Of a stretch of 8,570 bases of DNA, positions 1 through 5,209 are shown in pieces; the first letter of the stretch is position 1; each line of letters opens with the position of its first letter. The stretch comes from Planctomycetota bacterium (GTDB lineage: Bacteria > Planctomycetota > UBA1135 > GCA-002686595), in the NCBI GenBank assembly GCA_011524785.1, contig WTJQ01000488.1:1-8570 (forward strand). Direction: 5' to 3'. The notes below the pieces were generated by a model, which saw only the letters and a program-made list of their open reading frames with translations, made no database searches and had not been told where the DNA came from. Made by a program: the position numbers and the translations under genes.

Positions 1-672
1 ACTCCACTCCGCGTGGCGCTCCTCGATGACGATGGCTCGGGGGATGCCTCCGTGCGGGCGGTGAGGCGCGCTCTGAGGGAGGCGCCGAGCCCGCTCCCGC
101 TCGTCCTCCGCCACGTGGACGGGGCGGACGTCCGCGGCGGGCGTCTGAACGGCTTCGAGGTCCTCGTCGTGCCTGGCGGGCACGCAGGGGTCCAGCGCCG
201 CACGCTCGGGGCTGCCGGGCGTGCTCGTCTCGTGCGGTGGGTCCGGGGCGGGGGCACCTACGTGGGCATCTGCGCCGGGGCCTTCCTCGGGACCTCGACC
301 GCGCCCTGGGGGCTCGGCCTGCTCGCGGTCGAGGCACTCGACGTGGAGCACTGGCGCCGTGGAACGGGCGAGGTCCCCGTGCGGCCATCCCCCCTCGCCG
401 TCAGAGAGCTGGGCCTCCCGGCGGAGGGCTTCCGCGTGCGCTACGCCAACGGCCCGCTGCTCCGCGGCTCCGGAGCCGAGGACGTGCTCCTCCGCTTCGC
501 CGGCGACCTCCCGGGCTGCGCTCCTCCCGCCCGCTCGCCGCGCGGTGCCGCTGCCTGGTTGGAGGGCCGTGCAGGCGCGGGGCGCGTCGCACTCCTCTCG
601 CCCCACCTCGAGGCGACCCCTGGGCACGAGTCCCTGCTGGGGCTCGCCCTCCGACGCGCGGCGGGTCGCTGA
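1..672 (+). CDS. BPL_N-type glutamine-amidotransferase-like protein (5' end cut)
   Basis: Class I glutamine-amidotransferase-like fold of the BPL_N type (the N-terminal domain family of eukaryotic biotin-protein ligase, also found alone in bacteria). The reading frame is open to the window edge and the first strand (LRVALLDDDGS) already begins before the first GTG at 13, so the true start is probably upstream. Numbered from that GTG, the visible motifs are VVPGGH (52-57), the nucleophile elbow GICAGAFLG with Cys87, YANGPLL (144-150), which resembles the family's Y-N-G-G/P motif, and SPHLEATPGHE with His198 and Glu200 placed as the Cys-His-Glu triad. No signal peptide is visible because the N-terminus is missing. 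The reaction is unknown; most bacterial members are uncharacterised. It is followed by a 105-nt gap and the response regulator on the same strand. Family assignment is good; function is open. Confidence 0.8.
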   Translation, partial: TPLRVALLDDDGSGDASVRAVRRALREAPSPLPLVLRHVDGADVRGGRLNGFEVLVVPGGHAGVQRRTLGAAGRARLVRWVRGGGTYVGICAGAFLGTSTAPWGLGLLAVEALDVEHWRRGTGEVPVRPSPLAVRELGLPAEGFRVRYANGPLLRGSGAEDVLLRFAGDLPGCAPPARSPRGAAAWLEGRAGAGRVALLSPHLEATPGHESLLGLALRRAAGR

Positions 673-719
673 GCCCTCGACGAGCGGTCGGAGCCTCGAG
701 AACGCGGTCTGCGGACCCC

Positions 720-774
720 TTGACGCACCCTCGGTGCGGCCCACGGCTGCGGGAAAACCCCGAATTGTTACCAT
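720..774 (+). promoter_or_regulatory. Possible promoter region of the response regulator
   Basis: The 105-nt gap before the response regulator contains TTGACG (720-725), five of six matches to the sigma70 -35 box, but no good -10 box at the expected distance. The only AT-rich patch (761-777) lies directly against the start codon and includes TACCAT at 769-774. If that patch is the -10 element, the transcript would be nearly leaderless. No Shine-Dalgarno sequence precedes the start, which agrees with this but does not prove it. Confidence 0.2.
724..738. repeat. Small stem-loop downstream of the BPL_N-like gene
   Basis: A perfect 6-bp inverted repeat, CGCACC and GGTGCG, flanks a 3-base loop (CTC). 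It starts 52 nt after the stop of the upstream gene. No T-run follows, so it is not a canonical intrinsic terminator; it may be a weak terminator or a processing structure. In DNA this GC-rich, short perfect stems occur often by chance. Confidence 0.3.
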
Positions 775-780
775 TCTGTG

Positions 781-1158
781 ATGGCGAGCTCTCCGCGGGT
801 GCTGGTGGTGGACGACGATCCGTCCATCCTGCGGCTGGCGCAGTTCAACCTCGAGGCGGACGGCTTCGAGGTGACGCTCGCGAACGACGGGCAGGAGGGG
901 CTGGACGTCTTCCTGGCGGGCCGCTTCGACGTCCTGCTGCTCGACCTCATGATGCCCCGGCTCGATGGGTTCGAGCTGCTGGAGCGGGTGCGCGCGACCG
1001 AGGCGGGCGCGAGCGTCCCCGTCTTCATGCTCACCGCGCGCGCCACCCCGGAGGACATGGCGCGAGCCAAGGAGTTCGGCGTGGCCGGCTATCTGCGCAA
1101 GCCCTTCGATCCGGCCGAGCTGGGGACTGCCCTGCGGGACGGGCTGGCGGCGGGCTAG
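781..1158 (+). CDS. Stand-alone receiver-domain response regulator (CheY-like)
   Basis: A 125-residue protein made of a single REC domain with no output domain. Numbering from ATG 781, the acidic pocket is Asp11/Asp12 (in VVDDDP), the phospho-acceptor is Asp55 (LLLDLMMP), the switch Thr is Thr85 (MLTA) and the conserved Lys is Lys107 (LRKPF), so the phosphotransfer site is complete. GTG 778, immediately before the ATG, could also start translation and would add one residue. No Shine-Dalgarno sequence is visible. Such single-domain receivers act by protein-protein contact or as phosphorelay intermediates rather than by binding DNA. The gene converges on a histidine kinase and shares the CTAG at 1155-1158 for its stop, which makes that kinase the natural candidate phosphodonor. 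The pairing is inferred from position only. Confidence 0.93.
   Translation: MASSPRVLVVDDDPSILRLAQFNLEADGFEVTLANDGQEGLDVFLAGRFDVLLLDLMMPRLDGFELLERVRATEAGASVPVFMLTARATPEDMARAKEFGVAGYLRKPFDPAELGTALRDGLAAG
1155..1158. other. CTAG shared by two convergent stop codons
   Basis: The self-complementary tetramer CTAG gives TAG on the + strand (1156-1158, end of the response regulator) and TAG on the - strand (1157-1155, end of the kinase). The two genes overlap tail to tail by these four bases, leaving no room for a dedicated terminator between them. Confidence 0.97.
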
Positions 1159-3278
1159 CCGGGCCCCTCGAAGGGCAGGGTGGCCCTGAAGCAGGTGCCC
1201 TCGCCAGGGGTGCTGCTGACGCTGATCGTGCCGCCGTGGGCGTGCACGATCTCCCGGACGATCGCGAGCCCGAGGCCCGTGCCGGGGATCTCCAGACCGG
1301 GCCGCGCCACGCGATGGAAGCGCTCGAACACGCGCTCGAGCTGGTCGGACGGGATCCCGAGGCCGCTGTCGCGCACCGTCAGCTCCCAGGCCGCGTCCTC
1401 GGCCTCGAGTTGCACCTCCACCGTGCCTCCCTCGGGGGTGAACTTGATCGCGTTGTCCGTCAGGTTCTCGACGACGGAGCGCAGCCGCGCCGCGTCCCCG
1501 CTCATCGCGGGGTGAGGACGCTCCGGGGGCGTCCAGCGCAGGTCCACCCCGCCGGCCTCGGCCTTGGTCCGCAGGCCAACCACCACCGCTCCGGCGATGC
1601 CGGGGAGGTCGACACGCTCGATCCGCAGGCCACGCTCCCCGGACTCGATCCTCGAGATCTCGAGGATGTCCTCGATGAGGTGGTGCAGGCGCTCGGACTG
1701 GGTGTGGATGATGCCCATGAACTCCTGGCGCTCGTCCTCTCCGAGGTCGGGGCGGCTGAGGAGGGTGCGGGCGAAGCCCATGATCGAGGTCAGGGGCGTG
1801 CGCAGCTCGTGGGAGACGGAGGCCACGAACTGGCTCTTCATCCGCTCGACCTCGACGCGCTCGGTGATGTCTCGGGTCGTCCCCTGGACGGCGACGGGGG
1901 AGCCCGTCTCGTCGAGCACGAACGACGCCACCGTCTCGACGGCGACGGTCGTGCCGTCCTGCCGCTGGACCTCGTGAGTCAGGGTCACGGCGGCCTCTTC
2001 AGCGGGGTGCTCGGCCCTCGCGCGCTCCAGCCACTCCCGCATGCGCCGATGGGTCTTCGAGTCACAGATCCGCTCGATCGTGCCTCCGACCAGCTCCTCC
2101 GGCTCTCTCTGGAGCAGGCGCTTGACGGCTGGGTTGACGAACTCGAAGCGCAGGTCGAGGTCCGTCCTCCAGATCATGTCGCGCGCGTTGTCGGCGAGCA
2201 GGCGGTAGCGCGCCGCGCTCTCCTCGCGGAGCTGCTCCGAGCGGGCGTGCTCCAGCGCGCCCAGGAGGATGTCGCCCACGAGGGCGAGCAGGGCGATGAC
2301 GTCCGCGTCCCAGGAGCGCGGGTGGTGGACTGCGTCGAAGCCGACGAAGCCCGACGAGCGGCCCCGGGACACCAGCGGGACCACGACGGCGGACTGGATC
2401 CCCTGGTCCGCGAGGATGGCGCGCTCGGCCGAGGCCTCGGGCGGGAGCGCGTCGAGGTCGGGGACCACGATGCTGCGCCCGGCCTCGAGCTCGGCCACCC
2501 ACCAGGGGAAAGCCTCCTGGGGAAGCTCCTGGAGCCCCTCCTTCTCGGACGTGATCTCCTCGGCACACCACTCGTGCGTGTTGCTCATCAGGCGCCCAGG
2601 CCCGTGGTAGAGGAACACGTACGCGCGGTCGACCCCCATGAAGCGGCCGACCTCTCCGAGAGCGTCCTCGATCGCCGCGTCGATCGACTCGTGCGGCGCC
2701 TCGAGCATCCGAGCGGAGATGTGGGTCAGCACCTCCTGCAGGTCGTAGCGGTGGCGCAGGGCGGCCGCCTGCTCCTCGCGGCGGCGGTCCTGCACCTTCA
2801 GCTGCGCATTGCGCTCGACCAGCTCCGCATGCAGCCGGCTGCGCTCGCGCTCATGGACCACCACCTCGGTGACGTCGCGCAGGATGCCCACGCTGCCGCC
2901 GCCGAGGCGCTGGCGGGCCTGCAGCTCCAGCCATCGCGAGCGGCCAGAGGTCGCTCGGAACCGGAACCGGGAGCCCTGGGCCTGGGGGACGCCCTGGAGG
3001 ATCAGCCGGGCCCGACGCCGTGCGTCCGGATCGGCGCTCTCGACGAGCTCCTCCAGGGGGCGGCCCACGCAGGCCTCGGGGGGCACCCCGAGCGTGTCGT
3101 GCACAGCCGGGGACATGTACTCCAACACGCCGGAGCCGTCGCACCGGAACACGATGTCGCGCTGCAGCTCCACCAGCTCGCGGAAGCGGTGCTCGCTCTC
3201 GGCGAGCTTCTCCACGAGCTTGTAGTGGGCCTGGGCCGCGAGGCCGTGTCCCGAGAGGTCCGACTTGCTGGAGTTCAC
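1155..3278 (-). CDS. Soluble PAS-GAF-PAS sensor histidine kinase
   Basis: A 707-residue cytosolic sensor kinase with no transmembrane segment or signal peptide. Domains in order: PAS about 28-140; a charged, probably coiled-coil linker about 140-172; GAF about 180-345; second PAS with PAC about 352-476; HisKA about 478-546 with the H-box SHELRTPL and phospho-acceptor His490; HATPase_c about 590-704 with N-box ENLTDNAIKF (Asn605, Asn609), G1 box DSGLGIP (637-643) and G2 box GTGLGLAI (666-673). All catalytic boxes are intact, so it should autophosphorylate. There is no C-terminal receiver; the separate receiver gene at 781-1158 could supply one. The start is GTG 3278, 7 nt after the stop of the isochorismatase-like gene. 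That spacing implies co-transcription and probably translational coupling, because only a weak GAG-type Shine-Dalgarno sequence is present. The ligand sensed by the PAS/GAF domains cannot be read from the sequence. Confidence 0.96.
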   Translation of the reverse strand: MNSSKSDLSGHGLAAQAHYKLVEKLAESEHRFRELVELQRDIVFRCDGSGVLEYMSPAVHDTLGVPPEACVGRPLEELVESADPDARRRARLILQGVPQAQGSRFRFRATSGRSRWLELQARQRLGGGSVGILRDVTEVVVHERERSRLHAELVERNAQLKVQDRRREEQAAALRHRYDLQEVLTHISARMLEAPHESIDAAIEDALGEVGRFMGVDRAYVFLYHGPGRLMSNTHEWCAEEITSEKEGLQELPQEAFPWWVAELEAGRSIVVPDLDALPPEASAERAILADQGIQSAVVVPLVSRGRSSGFVGFDAVHHPRSWDADVIALLALVGDILLGALEHARSEQLREESAARYRLLADNARDMIWRTDLDLRFEFVNPAVKRLLQREPEELVGGTIERICDSKTHRRMREWLERARAEHPAEEAAVTLTHEVQRQDGTTVAVETVASFVLDETGSPVAVQGTTRDITERVEVERMKSQFVASVSHELRTPLTSIMGFARTLLSRPDLGEDERQEFMGIIHTQSERLHHLIEDILEISRIESGERGLRIERVDLPGIAGAVVVGLRTKAEAGGVDLRWTPPERPHPAMSGDAARLRSVVENLTDNAIKFTPEGGTVEVQLEAEDAAWELTVRDSGLGIPSDQLERVFERFHRVARPGLEIPGTGLGLAIVREIVHAHGGTISVSSTPGEGTCFRATLPFEGPG

Positions 3279-3285
3279 CTCGCGC

Positions 3286-3903
3286 TCAGGCGGTCTCGAC
3301 CGTGGCGCCGATGGCGCCGAGGAACTCCTCGGAGGTCACGGTGTCGGCGTACATCGGGAAGATCTCCTCGCAGTAGACCTTGTCCTCGATGGCCGTCCGG
3401 CCCGCGATGCAGTCCGTCACGATCTGGACGCGGAAGCCCAGCTCGTACGCGGTGCGCGCCGTCGTGTCGATGCACAGGGACGTGGCGACCCCGGCGAGGG
3501 CGATGGTCGTCACCCCGAGGTCTCGCAGCGTCTTCTCGAGGCCCGTGTCGATGAACGCGTTCATCCCGTGCTTGCCGGGCAGGATCTGCGCACGGGAGCC
3601 CATCGCCTGGATCTCATCGAGGAGCTCGCCGCCGAGCTTGCCCTCCTGGAGCGCCCCCGCGTCGCGGATGGCGGCGAGGACGCCGACCGGGTCGACGAGC
3701 TCGGGGTAGCCGGGCTGGAACAGGGTCGGCGCGACGATGACGTGCAGGTCGGTGCTGGCGGCGGCCACGAGCAGGTCGAGCGAGTTCTCGAGCATGTTGC
3801 GGTCGCGGACCTCGCTCTCGATGAGCGGGCGCAGGTTGCCCTCGGGGTGGAACCAGTCCTTCTGCATTCCGACGAGGACGAGGGCGGTCTTGTTGGCTTC
3901 CAT
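3286..3903 (-). CDS. Isochorismatase-like cysteine hydrolase lacking the usual catalytic Asp
   Basis: A 205-residue protein of the isochorismatase/nicotinamidase-like superfamily, with the expected length and core. The start ATG 3903 is chosen because GGAG lies 6 nt before it, the clearest ribosome site in the window, and because the core fold starts right after it. The frame is open 57 codons further upstream, but that stretch is low-complexity. The family triad is Asp-Lys-Cys. Here Lys111 (GKHGMNAF) and the nucleophile Cys144 (GVATSLCID) are present, whereas the first strand reads LVLVGMQKDWF, with Gly12 where PncA-type enzymes have the catalytic Asp (as in IVDVQNDF). The C-terminal part (DCIAGRT, then CEEIFPMYA) follows the family pattern. 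It may belong to a subfamily with altered chemistry or a non-enzymatic, ligand-binding role. It lies 7 nt ahead of the histidine kinase in one probable operon, which suggests a link to signalling. Substrate unknown. Confidence 0.9.
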   Translation of the reverse strand: MEANKTALVLVGMQKDWFHPEGNLRPLIESEVRDRNMLENSLDLLVAAASTDLHVIVAPTLFQPGYPELVDPVGVLAAIRDAGALQEGKLGGELLDEIQAMGSRAQILPGKHGMNAFIDTGLEKTLRDLGVTTIALAGVATSLCIDTTARTAYELGFRVQIVTDCIAGRTAIEDKVYCEEIFPMYADTVTSEEFLGAIGATVETA

Positions 3904-3928
3904 GGGGTTCTCCGGGTGGGGGGTCTCT

Positions 3929-3946
3929 TCTCTCTCTCTCTCTCTC
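3929..3946 (-). repeat. (GA)9 dinucleotide repeat in the 5' leader
   Basis: Nine uninterrupted TC units on the + strand, GA on the coding strand, are extended to 3924 by a further imperfect TCTCT. The tract ends about 25 nt upstream of ATG 3903, just before the GGAG ribosome site, and would lie in the leader or core promoter of the hydrolase-kinase operon. Simple repeats of this length are uncommon in GC-rich bacterial DNA and can change length by strand slippage. Confidence 0.9.
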
Positions 3947-3950
3947 GCAG

Positions 3951-3967
3951 CCCGACCGACGGTCGGG
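3951..3967. promoter_or_regulatory. Perfect 17-bp palindrome, possible operator
   Basis: CCCGACCG and CGGTCGGG are exact reverse complements around a single central A. The site sits about 48-64 nt upstream of the hydrolase start and directly next to the GA repeat. Its symmetry and position fit a dimeric regulator site; as RNA it could fold with a 3-base loop. No regulator gene is in the window to pair it with. Confidence 0.4.
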
Positions 3968-4067
3968 AGTCGCTGCCGCGTCGTCGAGTGGCGGGCGTTG
4001 GGTGCGCATGGCTGCGCAGGTTCCCTGGGCCGTTCCCTCAACGACGAGGGTCGGATTTCACCATGAA

Positions 4068-4107
4068 TTCCCAAGATTGGGGAGATGGATCATTCCCCTA
4101 AGGGAAT
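4068..4107. repeat. Two adjacent inverted repeats in an AT-richer stretch
   Basis: CCCAA-GA-TTGGG (4070-4081, extendable by a wobble pair and one further pair) is followed 10 nt later by ATTCCC-CTAA-GGGAAT (4092-4107). They lie 20-60 nt beyond the RlmN-family stop codon. The second could act as a weak stem for transcript termination, but no U-run follows on the - strand. Alternatively the pair could be regulator sites for the hydrolase-kinase operon. Confidence 0.35.
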
Positions 4108-4127
4108 ACGCTTATCTCAGGCCCGGC

Positions 4128-5159
4128 CTAGTTTGGCCCGGACAACGGCGGAGCGCCCTCTGGCTGACCGTCCTGGCGGCCCGCCACGAGCTGCCCGCAC
4201 CCGCCGGTGGCGTCCTGGGCCGCTGACCAGCGGACCTTGGCGAGCACGCCACCGTCCTGGACGCACGCCACGACCTGATGGATCCGTTCGCGGTTCGGTC
4301 GGCTTCCCGGGAGTCCCGCAACTGGGTTCACGGGGATGAAGTTCACGACCGTTCGGGTGCCCTGCAGCAGCCTCGCCAGCTGCCGCGCCTCCTCCAGTCC
4401 GTCGGTGACGCCCTCGATGAGGGTCCACTGCACCTGGAGCGGATGGCGGTTGCGGGTGCTGTAGGCGACCGCCGCCTCCAGCAGCTCAGCCGGCTCGACG
4501 TCGGGTGCGCGGGGGAGGAGGGCACGCCGCTGCTCGCGATCCAGGGTGTGGAGCGAGAGGGCGAGGGCCGGCGGCGGCGTGCAGGCCTGGAGGCGCTCGA
4601 AGACCCGCGGGTGGCCGACGGTCGAGAAGACGAGCTGCTCCCGTCCGACGCGTCCGTCGCGGTGGAGGATGGCGACGGCCTCGAGCACGGCCTCGATGTT
4701 GTGGGCGGGCTCCCCCATCCCCATGAAGACGACGCGCCGGACCTTCTGTCGCTCGCGCCCCCTGCGGACCTGGATGAGGAGCTCGTCGGTGGAGAGGTTG
4801 CGCGTGAGCCCCAGCGTCCCGGTCCCGCAGAAGGTGCAGCCGACCCGGCAGCCGACCTGGGTCGAGACGCACAGGCCGTCCCGGGGGAGCAGGACGGTCT
4901 CGATGCGCGCGCCGTCCTCCAGGCCCAGCAGCAGCTTGCGCCCGCCGTCCTCCGCGGGGTGCTCCTCGAGCACCTCTCCGAGGGCCTCGAGCGCCGCGAG
5001 CTCCTCCTCGAGAGCCGGGACAGCCGCGCGCGGGAGCGCATAGCGCGGCTCGGCGAAGGCCTCCAGCACGGGGCGGCCGAGCATCCAGGCGTCCACGGCC
5101 CGGTCGGCGTGCACCGGCTTGCCGCCGGCCCGCAGGATCGTCTCGCGCAGCCGCTCCAC
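4128..5159 (-). CDS. RlmN-family radical-SAM RNA methyltransferase (divergent)
   Basis: A 343-residue radical S-adenosylmethionine enzyme of the RlmN/Cfr family, which methylates adenine carbons in RNA (RlmN: C2 of A2503 in 23S rRNA, and A37 of some tRNAs). The [4Fe-4S] motif is Cys104, Cys108 and Cys111 (GCRVGCTFCGTG), with the additional Cys97 spaced as in RlmN. GMGEP (147-151) follows, and the methyl-carrying Cys321 is in GCGQL near the C-terminus. SLHTLD (202-207) and NFIPVNP (273-279) match the RlmN positions for SLHAPND and NLIPYNP. These replacements, plus SAAQDATGGCGQL instead of the usual SRGDDIDAACGQL, suggest a paralogue or divergent clade rather than the housekeeping RlmN, so no symbol is given. 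Start is GTG 5159, with no Shine-Dalgarno sequence. It lies 50 nt downstream of the sulfatase and may share its transcript. Confidence 0.9.
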   Translation of the reverse strand: MERLRETILRAGGKPVHADRAVDAWMLGRPVLEAFAEPRYALPRAAVPALEEELAALEALGEVLEEHPAEDGGRKLLLGLEDGARIETVLLPRDGLCVSTQVGCRVGCTFCGTGTLGLTRNLSTDELLIQVRRGRERQKVRRVVFMGMGEPAHNIEAVLEAVAILHRDGRVGREQLVFSTVGHPRVFERLQACTPPPALALSLHTLDREQRRALLPRAPDVEPAELLEAAVAYSTRNRHPLQVQWTLIEGVTDGLEEARQLARLLQGTRTVVNFIPVNPVAGLPGSRPNRERIHQVVACVQDGGVLAKVRWSAAQDATGGCGQLVAGRQDGQPEGAPPLSGPN

Positions 5160-5209
5160 GAGGGGAGGGTAGCGCGCCGAGAGCGAGGGGAGGCGCTGGC
5201 CGGGCCGGG

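Larger units (their letters stand above)
3904..4127. other. Regulatory-looking gap upstream of the hydrolase-kinase operon
   Basis: This 224-nt gap lies between the stop of the RlmN-family gene and the start of the isochorismatase-like gene, both on the - strand. Its part from about 4055 to 4110 is clearly more AT-rich than the surrounding DNA and probably holds the operon promoter, but I could not fix convincing -35/-10 boxes. It contains the dinucleotide repeat and inverted repeats listed separately. The + strand frame that is open through here shows no protein-like features. Confidence 0.5.

Noticed and set aside
237..3554. A 1105-codon open frame on the + strand
   Set aside because: It runs antisense through the kinase and across the response regulator and BPL_N-like genes. 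Its product is Arg/Gly/Pro/His/Leu-rich with no domain, a typical product of the high-GC third codon positions of the genes it overlaps.
3924..3946. GA repeat as part of a CRISPR or direct-repeat array
   Set aside because: It is a single dinucleotide tract with no spacers or repeated longer units.
3904..4074. 57-codon N-terminal extension of the isochorismatase-like protein
   Set aside because: The extra part is Arg/Glu-rich because it translates the GA repeat. The good Shine-Dalgarno sequence and the first core strand both point to ATG 3903.
3265..4101. Open + strand frame opposite the hydrolase gene
   Set aside because: Its composition is antisense-like, and the opposite strand encodes a well-supported cysteine hydrolase with a ribosome site.
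4092..4107. Inverted repeat as an intrinsic terminator of the RlmN-family gene
   Set aside because: The stem is only six pairs and no U-run follows on the - strand, so it is kept only as an inverted repeat.
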